In this document: one piece after another, positions 45,355 to 54,816 of the stretch
Layout of the letters: each line of letters opens with the position of its first letter
Position numbering within the stretch: position 1 is the stretch's first letter
From: Bacillus sp. MYb209
Lineage (GTDB): Bacteria > Bacillota > Bacilli > Bacillales > Bacillaceae_G
Reading direction: 5' to 3'
Assembly (NCBI RefSeq): GCF_002975175.1
Contig: NZ_PCNZ01000024.1
Coordinates: forward strand, 1-63,908
DNA: 63,908 nt
Translations under genes and position numbers: made by a program
The notes under the pieces: model-generated
Seen by the model: only the letters and a program-made list of their open reading frames with translations
Told to the model about the DNA's origin: nothing
The model's database searches: none

Positions 45355-45882
45355 CTATTTTTTAACTAGGCTACTTGCTAACTCACGTTTGTATCGAATA
45401 GATGTGAAATCTTCGTTTACAGGAAGCCCATATGAAGGTCTTTCATCTTGATATATAAAGCCAACTGCTTCATAAAACGGAATTCCCATAAAATTATCTT
45501 TTGCAACTGAAACCCATTGTTCCTTTGCACCACGTTCAATTTGATTATTTGTAATAATAGAAAGTAATTCTGTACCGATACCTTCTCTTTTTCTATTTGG
45601 ATTTAAATATATTACAAATAACTCTGCTGTTTCTTTACCAGTGAAACCACCTCCACCAGCACCGAGTATTTCTCCATTATCACTTGCAACAAACCAACCA
45701 TTCCACTCTTGGTTAATATTTAATATTTCATTTCTCACCCTGTCTTCATTGTAAAATTCCTTAATCGTACTTTCTATGTATTGCTGAGGCAACAAACCAG
45801 GGTATGTATTTCTATAACCGTCTGAACACACTTTAATAATCCCTTGTACATCTTCTACTCTTGCTTTTCTGTATTCAATCAC
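45355..45882 (-). CDS. GNAT acetyltransferase
   Basis: 175 aa from GTG 45882 behind GGGAGG; the frame opens at 45933 without a ribosome site. YLNPNRKREGIGTELLSII (about residues 94-112) is the acetyl-CoA motif, and FYEAVGFIYQDER follows near 140. Substrate unknown. Intact, unlike the genes around it. Confidence 0.9.
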   Translation of the reverse strand: MIEYRKARVEDVQGIIKVCSDGYRNTYPGLLPQQYIESTIKEFYNEDRVRNEILNINQEWNGWFVASDNGEILGAGGGGFTGKETAELFVIYLNPNRKREGIGTELLSIITNNQIERGAKEQWVSVAKDNFMGIPFYEAVGFIYQDERPSYGLPVNEDFTSIRYKRELASSLVKK

Positions 45883-45961
45883 CTTGCATCCTCCCCAATT
45901 ATAAATAAACAATTCACACCTTATATAATTCAATATTCCGATAATAACCCCTGCACTATTC

Positions 45962-46223
45962 TTAAGTTTGAAAGAAAATGTTTTCCGTTTTTAAACTCTT
46001 ATTTTGAATAACCATAGTAGCCGATATAATTACTAACATGGCATCTTCTCTTAACGGAACAATAGCAAGCTCTTTTAAATCCCTTCTTGTACCATTATCT
46101 CCTACAAACTGAAATCATTGCCGCCAGCCTTCAATTGATTCGTCATAGCCAAAGTCCATTATTTCTCTAGCTTGATATTCTTTAGATATAAAATTTTTAA
46201 GCTCTTCTCTACTAAATCACTTT
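45962..46223 (-). pseudogene. Relic of an NTF2/DUF4440-like protein
   Basis: The minus strand encodes FSREELKNFISKEYQAREIM..., YDESIEGWRQ, a TGA at 46115-46117, then FQFVGDNGTRRDLKEL and LREDAMLVIISATMVI to a stop at 45962. This is the pattern of small SnoaL/NTF2-fold proteins; the stop probably replaces a Trp. No start remains, because a stop lies just upstream. Confidence 0.55.
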
Positions 46224-46327
46224 CACATCACTTCAATAATTCATGTGCTAACATGCATTCCAAACTCTTTTGATACGTTGAATCAATAATATTTTTTAAT
46301 TACTATAATCAAATAATTTGAAATTAA

Positions 46328-46813
46328 TTACGCTTCATTAACATCTTTATTCTTCAAAACAAACTTTCCAAATAAGAAACGTACAAGAGGCCCCATAATG
46401 ATTAATTGAAGTGGGTACGCCATAATAAAATTTTTAATAAAGACCGAAAAATAAATTGAAACGAATGAGTCACCATGTAACCCATTATGTAAATACATCA
46501 TAACCATTCAGTAAAATGACATAAAGAATACCATTCCGATTACCATTGTTGTTGCCATCGCAATAATCATGATTACTTTTTTTGATTTATCAAATGGTAA
46601 TGCAAATACAATCTTTTTCGCACACGGCCCAACGATACATATTTCAATTAGTAGGGCAATAATAAATCCAATTACTAACTCTATTAAGACTTCCTTAACA
46701 TGAATTGGCCCTCCTGCTCCATTCATTAATAAATTGTAAAACGTCATCACGATAACCATCCCTAGGCACATCATCATACCAAATTGGAGGTTTTCCTTTC
46801 TTGTTGTTGGCAA
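46328..46813 (-). pseudogene. DUF2798 membrane protein, in-frame stop
   Basis: A tandem two-repeat membrane protein. Repeat one (FGMMMCLGMVIVMTFYNLLM to LIEICIVGPCAKKIVF) ends in MVFFMSFY, then a TGA at 46508-46510. The same frame continues MVMMYLHNGLHGDS and IKNFIMAYPLQLIIMGPLVR to a stop at 46328. Each DUF2798 repeat ends in a GP(C/L) motif, so both halves belong to one protein of about 160 aa. Confidence 0.85.
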
Positions 46814-47043
46814 TTTCTATCATCCTTTCTGTTTAAGTCTTTGTCATTATATCGATAGTGGAATCCTCTTCGTAAGTGAACAATTTGTGAACATTTTTAA
46901 AGCATTTACGTGTATTTCTTTCACTCTTCACTCAAACTTCTTCACTCTATAACTTTGTACTTATAAAGGTTTTGTATATTTCAATGTTGAATTACTAAAT
47001 TTAACATTGAAAATATTTGATCATTACTACTAGGAGGATCGCC

Positions 47044-47646
47044 ATGAATGAACAAGGATTTTACGCATATCACATCGTTACAAGGAAAACAATGAGTATC
47101 GGACAAATCATTCACTTTGACAAAAATCAAACTAATACCCTCTATCAATTCTTTTTTGAAAGAGAACAATTAAATTCTAAGGGCGAAGACTCCATTGAAA
47201 TTTTAAAAAGTCATTATACCAATGAGGAATTACATATAAATAATGAAAATGCTAAAGTAGTAATGAATTATATGGATCAAACAATTAGAGCGGTTAGAGA
47301 AACGATTGTAGAAATGGTGAGACTGCAAGAATTTCCTGAATACCCTTCAAGGTTGTCTTGCTTATATGCTTCCAAAAGCTATGAAGATGCTTTGAAATGG
47401 AAAGCGCTATTTGATTCTTACAATCGAAAAGTTTTGCAGATTGTTAAACTACGAGTAATCGGCAGTTCTTTTGAAGATGACGGGAACCTTTTACCGAAAG
47501 AAGATGGTATTCCTTTTTCTCGAAAAATTGAACAGGCTAGAGAGTATTGGAAAGGAAACGTAAATAATGAACTCCCTGAGTTACTGATTAATGGGAAAAT
47601 TGAAGTGCTGGAAATTATTGATGACTTTTCCTCAATTCATATTTAA
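47044..47646 (+). CDS. DUF2441-domain protein
   Basis: 200 aa from ATG 47044, six bases after [26 protein letters not shown] and [15 protein letters not shown] are typical of DUF2441, a family of unknown function that often lies near nucleoside-related or toxin-related genes. Here it immediately precedes a broken nucleoside hydrolase on the same strand (33 bases). Confidence 0.8.
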   Translation: MNEQGFYAYHIVTRKTMSIGQIIHFDKNQTNTLYQFFFEREQLNSKGEDSIEILKSHYTNEELHINNENAKVVMNYMDQTIRAVRETIVEMVRLQEFPEYPSRLSCLYASKSYEDALKWKALFDSYNRKVLQIVKLRVIGSSFEDDGNLLPKEDGIPFSRKIEQAREYWKGNVNNELPELLINGKIEVLEIIDDFSSIHI

Positions 47647-47679
47647 TTCCCAACTAAATCATATAGGATGGAGATTACA

Positions 47680-48620
47680 ATGAAGAATAAAGTATACTTC
47701 AATCATGATGGCGGTGTAGATGATTTAATTTCATTATTTTTATTACTTCAAATGGAAAACGTTGAACTTACCGGTGTATCTGTTATTCCAGCAGATTGCT
47801 ATTTAGAACCAGCAATGTATGCAAGTCGTAAAATTATCGATCGTTTTGGTAAAAGTAGTATTGAGGTAGCAGCGTCCAACTCTGTGGGAAAAACCCATTT
47901 CCAAAAGACTGGCGGATGCATGCATTTTATGTAGATGCTTTACCAATTTTAAATGAGTTTGGGAAAGTTGTTACACCTGCATCAAAAAAACCTGCACATC
48001 ATCATTTAATAGAGACTCTCCTACAAACTGAGGAGAAAACTACTTTATTATTTACAGGTCCTCTTACTGATCTTGCCCGTGCACTATATGAAGCGCCTGT
48101 AATCGAAGAAAAAATTGAACGCTTAGTTTGGATGGGCGGTACATTTCGTACTGCAGGCAATGTACATGAACCTGAACATGATGGAACAGCCGAGTGGAAT
48201 TCGTTTTGGGACCCTGAAGCAGTAGCTCGTGTTTGGGAAGCAAATATAGAAATTGACTTAGTGACACTAGAAAGTACAAACCAAGTTCCGCTAACTATAG
48301 ACATACGTGAACGCTGGGCAAAAGACCGTAAATATATTGGTGTCGATTTCCTTGGTCAATGTTATGCGATGGTCCCTCCTCTCGTTTACTTTTCAACTAA
48401 CTCTACCTACTATTTGTGGGATGTATTAACTGCTGCGTTTGTTGGGAAAGCTGATCTTGCAAAAGTACAAACGATTAATAGTATTGTTCATACATACGGA
48501 CCTAGCCAAGGGCGTACAGTGGAAACTGCTGATGGACGACCTGTAAATGTAGTATATGATGTAAACCACAATGTATTTTCCGACTATATAACTGAATTAG
48601 CTAAGAAAACTTCTACTTGA
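47680..48620 (+). pseudogene. Nucleoside hydrolase, single-base frameshift
   Basis: ATG 47680 opens KVYFNHDGGVDDLISLF. The frame is good to about 47883 (AASNS), then it would run into a premature stop at 47934. Adding one base near 47884 restores S-R-G-K-N-P-F-P-K-D-W-R-M-H-A-F-Y-V-D and continues to 48620 with FTGPLTDLARAL and WMGGTFRTAGNV. This is a paralogue of the intact gene at 41667. The rest is undamaged, so the lesion is recent or a sequencing error. Confidence 0.9.
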
Positions 48621-48707
48621 AACCCTATCTATACGAAAAATAAATTTTGAGATTATAAAACTTATATTCCTAAAAAATCCCGCTAATAATACGTATTTTA
48701 CTTAGGG

Positions 48708-48842
48708 ATGAGAACTAACTTCTGTTTAGAGGCTAGAAATTACAACGATAAGTTTATTATATTGTCTTTCACAACCAGTCCTGAAAGTGGTATAAATTCA
48801 GATGATGAGCCAGTAAAAAATTTAGAAATTGGTTGGGACTAG
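48708..48842 (+). pseudogene. 44-codon fragment, unidentified
   Basis: An open frame MRTNFCLEARNYNDKFIILS through DDEPVKNLEIGWD. No ribosome site is convincing and the family is not recognised. The ordinary amino-acid texture suggests the end of a lost gene. Confidence 0.3.
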
Positions 48843-48855
48843 ATATTTAATTATT

Positions 48856-48891
48856 AAAAAGAGTATTGAATTAATTTTCAATACTCTTTTT
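48856..48891. terminator. Bidirectional terminator
   Basis: Stem AAAAAGAGTATTGAA / TTCAATACTCTTTTT. Confidence 0.88.
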
Positions 48892-48946
48892 GTGCAGTTA
48901 AATTGTATTTGGTCAGAATATGCATCAATTTAATTAGAGTTAGGTT

Positions 48947-49812
48947 TTACAGATTAACCATTTCATAACCATTTACAAAGTACGTTATTGTTTCTAGTTC
49001 ATCTTCATTTAATTCTCTATCTAGTTCTTGTTTATACGCTGCTTTTATCTTCTCTTCATCGCCTTTATGAGTTTCCGTATAAGTTCCTACTGTTTTTAGC
49101 AAACGAATCTCTTCCAAAAATTCAGTTCGATCTATAGCTTTCCCATGAGAAAGAATATAAATTTCAGCATCAAACTTCTCTAATTCTTCTATTAATGTAA
49201 ACGTTCGTTTCGTCGTATAGTTCCACTTTGAAGAGAAAATATCTGCATATATACAGTCTCCTAAAAACAATATCTTTTCTTCTTTAATATAAATAACAAC
49301 GGAATCATATGAATGGTCTCCACCAACGTATTTTCATACACATGTCACTTCACCAAGGTCTAATCAAGTTGATTCTGGAACGTTACGGTCGGCGGAATAA
49401 TTTCAATATTTCTCGGTTGTTCATTGAACTCTTTTTTTATGCAATCCACACAAAATTCAATTTCTGTACCTTCTTTTACACGTGCGTCCAACGCCTCATC
49501 CGTCCATTCATAAGAAACAAGCGTCTGCATCTCTTTTTTCGTTTCAGTATGCGCAATAGAAAATGCATTTTGTAGTACAGGCAATCCGAAAATATGATCC
49601 CAGTGCCAATGCGTTAATGCTACAAAATCAGGATTTGAGATATTTTGCTCTTTTAACATTTCTAAAAACAATTGTGCATGTGCTTCTGAATTACCTGCAT
49701 CTATCATCAAAGTCTTTTCTTTTCCAACGACCATTCCTAATATAGGTCTATCTGTATCAGAAACAGGTGTCATATACCAAAATGAGTTTCCTATTTTTTT
49801 AATTTGCTGCAT
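48947..49812 (-). pseudogene. MBL-fold metallohydrolase, frameshift plus stop
   Basis: ATG 49812 behind GGAGG opens MQQIKKIGNSFWYMTP and carries THWHWDHIFG (intact zinc motif) up to TFQNQLD. A frameshift at about 49360 follows. The following frame reads LGEVTCV, a TGA near 49325, then KYVGGDHSYDSVVIYI and LFLGDCIYADIF to 48947. About 290 codons in all, carrying at least one indel and one nonsense change. Confidence 0.88.
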
Positions 49813-50088
49813 AACTATTTCCTCCATTTATGACTGTGTGAAAATTTCCAGCCAAGAAATTTCTTTATTTTGTATTTTGATTACTAGTAAATAACAATGT
49901 CAAAAATGAAATCATTCTACATATTTTATTATCTAGTGAAATACAAATACTAATGATAATTTTGACAGGGGAATCCTTTCTCAACATTTGTTACTTTTAA
50001 TCTATTTTACTCTACGAACTTGCCTTTAAATTATATTACAATTTGTATAAATGAGATACATTTTACAATATCGAAGGAGTATTGAACC
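49813..50088. other. Interval without gene
   Basis: About 275 bases, AT-rich, with no supported frame, repeat or hairpin. Confidence 0.4.
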
Positions 50089-50160
50089 ATGAATGCAAAG
50101 GAAACAATCATTCCCTATTTCGGTAATGTGTTAACAGGTAAAGAGTTGATCAATCAATGA
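50089..50160 (+). pseudogene. 23-codon N-terminal fragment
   Basis: CGAAGGAG precedes an ATG opening MNAKETIIPYFGNVLTGKEL and stopping after INQ. The DNA after it contains EFNEEGYHVIS-like codons in another frame. It looks like the intact start of a deleted gene. Confidence 0.4.
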
Positions 50161-50199
50161 ATTTAATGAGGAAGGCTACCATGTTATCAGCTGAATAAA

Positions 50200-50225
50200 A
50201 AGCAGCAACTATACAGTTGCTGCTT
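50200..50225 (-). terminator. Terminator overlapping the CNNM stop codon
   Basis: Stem AAGCAGCAACT / AGTTGCTGCTT. The gene's last codons and TAG form part of the hairpin, and a T-run follows on the minus strand. Confidence 0.85.
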
Positions 50226-51522
50226 CCAACATTTCTTTTTGTATTTCAACACGTTTGATTTGGTGAGGGTCTTTAGAAAGAATTTTAAATGCATATCCTT
50301 CGCTATTTACTGTTTGCCCTTCCTGAATATCATAATTCTGCATCAGAATCCAACCACCAATCGTGTCGACATCACTATCATTCATATGTAATCCTAGTAA
50401 ATCATTTAATTCGCTAATTAATACCTTACCTTCTACGACAACATGTCCTTCATTCATTTGCTGAATGGGCGGACGCTCATCTTCATCGTATTCATCACGT
50501 ATTTCTCCTACAATCTCTTCCAGTATATCCTCAATGGTTACAATACCAGCCGTACCGCCGTATTCATCATATAAGACAGCCAACGGAATACGTTTCTTTT
50601 GCATTTGTAGTAAAAGATTATGTATTGGTATGGTCTCAATTACTTCAATTACTGGACGCGTATACGATTGAATAGAACTGAATTCTTTTGTTTCCTTATT
50701 CATATAACGAATAAAGAAGTCTTTCACATTCACCATGCCAATGATTTCATCTTTATCTTCCCCAAATACTGGGTAACGTGTATACTTTTCATCACGGATT
50801 ATTTTCATATGGTCTGCTAAAGAATTATCTACATGTAGCCCTATAATTTCTGTACGTGGGACCATGATTTCTTTCGCAATACGATTATCAAATTCAAAAA
50901 TATTATTTACATATTTGTATTCAGCTTGATTAATTTCTCCACGTTCATAACTTTCAGAAAGAATCAGTCGTAATTCTTCTTCTGTATGTGCTACATCATG
51001 CTCTGATGCTGGTTTTAAGCCGAACATTCCTGTTATCATCCTTGCAGAGCCATTTAACAAGCGAATAAACGGATACATGATTTTGTAGAACCAGATAAGC
51101 GGAGCCGAAAGTAATAAAGTAACCTTCTCAGCCTTTTGAATCGCCAATGTTTTTGGTGCTAATTCACCAACTACAACATGTAAGTACGTCATAATGGTAA
51201 AAGCAATTCCTAAAGATAATACACCTGCAATAGAAGGATTAATGTTCCACTTATCAAATAAAGGATGTAAAAGTCTCTCAATCGTTGGTTCACCTAGTGC
51301 CCCGAGTCCCATTGCTGTAACTGTAATCCCTAATTGACAAGCTGACAAATATTCATCCAAGTTTGATGTCACTTTCTTAGCTGCCAGTGCACCCTTCTTC
51401 CCTTCTAATACAAATTGATCAATCTTTGATCCTCTTACTTTTACAATAGCAAACTCAATTGCCACGAAAAATGCAGTACATGCGATTAAAACCGCTACCA
51501 TGATTAAATTAAATATGTCCAA
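50209..51522 (-). CDS. CNNM/CorC-type (hemolysin family) membrane protein
   Basis: 437 aa. Order: DUF21 membrane domain (about 1-195, four helices, SACQLGITVTAMGLGALGEP), a CBS pair (about 205-335, MVPRTEIIGL and AVLYDEYGGTAGIVTIEDI), and the CorC_HlyC domain (about 350-430, TIGGWILMQNYDIQEG). Family members export or regulate Mg2+ or other divalent ions. TTG start after GGGAG. A leader of about 210 bases follows a possible promoter near 51740. Confidence 0.93.
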   Translation of the reverse strand: MDIFNLIMVAVLIACTAFFVAIEFAIVKVRGSKIDQFVLEGKKGALAAKKVTSNLDEYLSACQLGITVTAMGLGALGEPTIERLLHPLFDKWNINPSIAGVLSLGIAFTIMTYLHVVVGELAPKTLAIQKAEKVTLLLSAPLIWFYKIMYPFIRLLNGSARMITGMFGLKPASEHDVAHTEEELRLILSESYERGEINQAEYKYVNNIFEFDNRIAKEIMVPRTEIIGLHVDNSLADHMKIIRDEKYTRYPVFGEDKDEIIGMVNVKDFFIRYMNKETKEFSSIQSYTRPVIEVIETIPIHNLLLQMQKKRIPLAVLYDEYGGTAGIVTIEDILEEIVGEIRDEYDEDERPPIQQMNEGHVVVEGKVLISELNDLLGLHMNDSDVDTIGGWILMQNYDIQEGQTVNSEGYAFKILSKDPHQIKRVEIQKEMLEAATV

Positions 51523-51771
51523 CTAACTCCCTTAGCTTCCTTGAAACTAAAGGATTCACCTCCTGATATATTTTCTCTTTCCATACCTACAATTTCATAC
51601 ACATTAACATGAGATTGAATACAATCTACATTCTCAAAATGATGTGAGGTACCTTGAGAAAATCGAGGTCATTTAGCCACCTATCCGAGTCAACATCTGA
51701 GTCCAATACATTTCCACCGCCTTGATTAAATTATCTATATGTTAGCATGAGAAATAAATCCCAGTCAACGT
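51523..51771 (-). promoter_or_regulatory. Long leader and putative promoter of the CNNM gene
   Basis: On the minus strand TTGACT-N18-TAACAT lies at about 51738-51767. The roughly 200 bases before the start contain TTCTCAA...TTGAGAA pairing and repeated GACTC words. The leader could be a metal-responsive RNA, but I see no match to the M-box or Mn2+ riboswitch consensus. Confidence 0.35.
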
Positions 51772-51900
51772 TTACATTTTGTATCCCTGAAAATTAAACA
51801 AAGGGCTTCTCTTCCCTGTTACATAAAATCTATTAATGCGTGCACCAAACACTATAACATCCCCTTCGTTTCCACTAACTATATTAGTTTTTTTGTTCAT
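51772..51900 (-). CDS. Hypothetical 42-aa protein
   Basis: ATG 51900 behind AGAAGGAATG opens MNKKTNIVSGNEGDVIVFGA and ends FNFQGYKM. It is not recognised. The Gly and beta-strand-like pattern is protein-like. It stops just upstream of the putative CNNM promoter. It is too short for normal calling. Confidence 0.4.
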   Translation of the reverse strand: MNKKTNIVSGNEGDVIVFGARINRFYVTGKRSPLFNFQGYKM

Positions 51901-51968
51901 TATTTACATTCCTTCTCATAGTAAAAAAACAAAGTGCAGTAGTTTTTATCAGACTTTTCGAAAATATT

Positions 51969-51997
51969 TTGACACACATATTAGCCGATGCTAATAT
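51969..51997 (+). promoter_or_regulatory. cad promoter with ArsR-type operator
   Basis: TTGACA (51969-51974), 17 bases, TAATAT (51992-51997). The perfect dyad ATATTAGC-cgat-GCTAATAT (51978-51997) covers spacer and -10, so bound repressor would exclude polymerase. Confidence 0.8.
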
Positions 51998-52012
51998 GAA
52001 TAAAGAATAAAC

Positions 52013-52031
52013 ATATTAGTTATTACTAATA
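52013..52031 (+). promoter_or_regulatory. Second ArsR-type operator
   Basis: ATATTAGT-tatt-ACTAATA, the same dyad family as 51978-51997, centred 34-35 bases downstream between promoter and gene. Confidence 0.65.
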
Positions 52032-52049
52032 CGAATGGAGAGGATACGA

Positions 52050-52397
52050 TTGTACAACTCAAATGACTTAGATATAAAAGCCAAATTTATTCGAGGCTTT
52101 GCTGATAAAACAAGACTTCAGATTCTTCAATGTATGTTGGATGGTGAAAAAACGGTATCCGAAATTGTAGAAATCACTAAAGGAAATCAGTCAAATATCT
52201 CACAACATCTGAACTGTTTAAAGGGATGCGGCATCATCCTAGGTAGACAAGAAGGAAAATATGTCTACTATTCCTTACGCAGTACACAAATTGAACAGTT
52301 ACTTACAATGTTCGATGTTGTCTTTCATGAGGTACAAAATGAAGTAGCATCATGTGATAAAAACGATGGTTGTTTATCTCAAAAAGGAGAGAACTGA
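52050..52397 (+). CDS. ArsR-family metal sensor, CmtR cysteine pattern
   Basis: 115 aa from TTG 52050 after GGAGAGGATA; the ATG at 52035 has no ribosome site. Winged helix with recognition region GNQSNISQHLNCLKGCGII. Cys56 and Cys60 lie inside the DNA-binding helix and Cys102 lies in the C-terminal tail. This is the ligand set of the Cd(II)/Pb(II) sensor CmtR (Cys57, 61, 102), not the CadC or ArsR sets. It ends two bases before the cadA start, and two dyad operators precede it, so it should repress its own operon until metal binds. Confidence 0.92.
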   Translation: MYNSNDLDIKAKFIRGFADKTRLQILQCMLDGEKTVSEIVEITKGNQSNISQHLNCLKGCGIILGRQEGKYVYYSLRSTQIEQLLTMFDVVFHEVQNEVASCDKNDGCLSQKGEN

Positions 52398-52398
52398 C

Positions 52399-54780
52399 AT
52401 GATAGATAAAAAGGAGCGCGAAAAACAAACGAATTGCTGTCAAGATTCTTCCATAGCACCCACAAAAGAAAAATTAGCAAAGGGAACTTCATCGTGTTGC
52501 TCTTCAAAAAAAGAGATCCCTATTGTGCCAGTTGCTAAAAATACTTCTTGTTGTAATGGTGAAACCAAAACGGAAACCTGTTGTTCATCTGAATTAGCCC
52601 TACCAAAAGAACCAGTGACATCAAAATCTTCTTGCTGTAATGATAGCTCATGCGAAGACCCATCACCTCTTCTTAATACTCAGAAAATATCAGGAGATGG
52701 CGTACAAACTTATCTTGTAGAAGGTATGGATTGTGGGGCATGTGCTTTAACAATCGAAAAGCATCTATACAACGTTTCTGGTGTAGAGGAAGTCCGAGTA
52801 AACTTCGCTACTGGAAAAATGCACATTCGTCATGACCGAAATGTAGATGACATTATAAAAGAAGTATCTAACGCAGGCTTTGAAGCCACTTTAGCTGGAG
52901 CTCGTAGAGGATCAACACCTGTTTCAAAATCAAAAAATACAACTTTGATTCTCTCAGGGCTATTTTTAGCTTTAGGATTTGGAGGAAGTTTTACAACCAT
53001 ATCGCCTCTTCTTATTACACTTCTCTATGCGGCGAGCATTGGTATTAGTGGTTATAAACCTGCTAAAAGTTCTTTTTATGCAATTAGAAGTAAATCACTT
53101 GATATGAACGTTCTCATGATATCGGCCGCTATTGGTGCTGCATTAATTGGTCAATGGTTAGAAGGCGCAACAGTTGTTTGGTTATTTGCACTAGGGGCAA
53201 CACTACAAAATAAATCAATTGAACGTACACGAGAATCTATTCGTGGATTAATTGATTTAGCACCATCAGAAGCTTGGGTAAAAGTTGGAACGGAACTTAT
53301 AAAAAAATCTGTAGATGATATCGTAGTGAATACAACGATTGTTGTAAAGCCCGGTGAAAAAATCCCATTAGACGGAACAATTATAGGAGGCACTTCTACT
53401 GTAAACCAAGCACCGATAACTGGTGAATCTATCCCAATTGATAAACAAATTGGCGATTCTGTATATGCAGGAACGATCAATGAAGAAGGTTCGCTTGAGA
53501 TTACAGTAACTAAACTCGTTGAAGACACTACGTTATCTCGAATTATTCACCTTGTAGAGGAAGCACAGGAAAAGAAAGCACCGACAGAAGCATTTGTGGA
53601 TCGTTTCGCAAAAATCTATACACCTATCGTTTTTGTATTAGCAATTGGTGTCATGATTATCCCTCCCCTTATTGGTATGGGTACCTGGATGGAATGGATT
53701 TATAAAGGATTAGAACTTCTTGTTGTTGCGTGTCCTTGTGCTTTAGTTATCTCAACTCCTGTTGCTATTGTATCTGCAATTGGAAATGCAGCAAGAAACG
53801 GTGTACTCATTAAAGGTGGTACAGCTCTAGAAATTGCAGGTTCATTAAATGCTATTGCATTTGATAAAACAGGTACATTAACCGAAGGAAAACCAAAAGT
53901 AATGCATGTACGAAGCGTGGATTGTAATGAAGATGAGTTATTATCAATTGCAGCAACAATTGAAGAATACTCCAATCATCCAATTGCAAAAGCAATTACA
54001 GCATATGCGAAAGAGCATCAAACTTCTATCCAAAGTGGAACAGACTTCCGCGCCATTGTAGGAAAAGGTGCGCAAGTAACGATAGATGGCGAAACATACT
54101 ATGCTGGAAATAAAGCATTATATGAAGATTTTGGAGTTTCGCTTCAAATGTGGAATGAACCAGTTCGAGAGATGCAAAAAATTGGTCAAACCGTGATACT
54201 TATTGGAACGAACAAAGTCATTTTAGGAATGATTTCAGTAGCAGATTCCATTCGTTCTACTACTTATGGAACAATTCAAGAATTAAAACAATCAGGTATT
54301 CGGGAAACTGTTATGTTAACAGGAGACAATGAAGGAACAGCTGAACACATTGCACAGAAAGCGAAAGTAGATCGCTATTTTGCTAACTTACTTCCAGAAG
54401 ATAAGGTTCATTCTGTCAAACAACTTCAATCTGAAGGGAAAACAGTGGCTATGATTGGGGACGGCATAAATGATGCCCCTGCCCTCGCTACCGCAAACCT
54501 AGGGATTGCAATGGGCGGTGCAGGAACTGATACCGCAATGGAAACGGCAGATATTGTATTAATGGCAGACAATCTTGAAAAACTTCCATATACAATGAAA
54601 CTAAGTCGGAAAGCATTGCACATCATAAAACAAAATATATGGTTCTCATTGATTATTAAATTTATCGCCCTTGCCTTTATCTTCCCAGGTTGGCTTACTC
54701 TTTGGATGGCTGTCCTAAGTGATACAGGCGCTGCACTTATTGTAATCCTTAACAGTATGCGTTTATTACGAAACAAATAA
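52399..54780 (+). CDS. cadA: Cadmium/zinc/lead-transporting P1B-type ATPase
   Basis: 793 aa from ATG 52399 behind AAAGGAGAG. The N-terminal tail of about 90 residues has five CC pairs (13-14, 33-34, 51-52, 61-62, 79-80) plus Cys85. A heavy-metal-associated domain GMDCGAC (Cys112/115) follows, then eight helices with the CPC ion site VVACPCALVIS, DKTGT phosphorylation, SNHPIAKA and GDGINDAPAL. It exports divalent soft metals from the cytoplasm. It is cotranscribed with the CmtR-like sensor and followed by a strong terminator. Confidence 0.95.
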   Translation: MIDKKEREKQTNCCQDSSIAPTKEKLAKGTSSCCSSKKEIPIVPVAKNTSCCNGETKTETCCSSELALPKEPVTSKSSCCNDSSCEDPSPLLNTQKISGDGVQTYLVEGMDCGACALTIEKHLYNVSGVEEVRVNFATGKMHIRHDRNVDDIIKEVSNAGFEATLAGARRGSTPVSKSKNTTLILSGLFLALGFGGSFTTISPLLITLLYAASIGISGYKPAKSSFYAIRSKSLDMNVLMISAAIGAALIGQWLEGATVVWLFALGATLQNKSIERTRESIRGLIDLAPSEAWVKVGTELIKKSVDDIVVNTTIVVKPGEKIPLDGTIIGGTSTVNQAPITGESIPIDKQIGDSVYAGTINEEGSLEITVTKLVEDTTLSRIIHLVEEAQEKKAPTEAFVDRFAKIYTPIVFVLAIGVMIIPPLIGMGTWMEWIYKGLELLVVACPCALVISTPVAIVSAIGNAARNGVLIKGGTALEIAGSLNAIAFDKTGTLTEGKPKVMHVRSVDCNEDELLSIAATIEEYSNHPIAKAITAYAKEHQTSIQSGTDFRAIVGKGAQVTIDGETYYAGNKALYEDFGVSLQMWNEPVREMQKIGQTVILIGTNKVILGMISVADSIRSTTYGTIQELKQSGIRETVMLTGDNEGTAEHIAQKAKVDRYFANLLPEDKVHSVKQLQSEGKTVAMIGDGINDAPALATANLGIAMGGAGTDTAMETADIVLMADNLEKLPYTMKLSRKALHIIKQNIWFSLIIKFIALAFIFPGWLTLWMAVLSDTGAALIVILNSMRLLRNK

Positions 54781-54816
54781 TAAGATAAGGAGCTACTTAG
54801 TAGCTCCTTATCTTAT
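54781..54816 (+). terminator. Terminator of the cad operon
   Basis: Long stem TAAGATAAGGAGCTACT / AGTAGCTCCTTATCTTA with almost no loop. Confidence 0.85.

Noticed and set aside
42999-49812. Recoding or a reassigned stop codon in this strain
   Set aside because: Different genes are interrupted by TAA, TAG and TGA, frameshifts are mixed in, and intact genes use all three stops normally.
51523-51771. M-box magnesium or yybP-ykoY manganese riboswitch
   Set aside because: The conserved core words of those classes, as I remember them, are not present.
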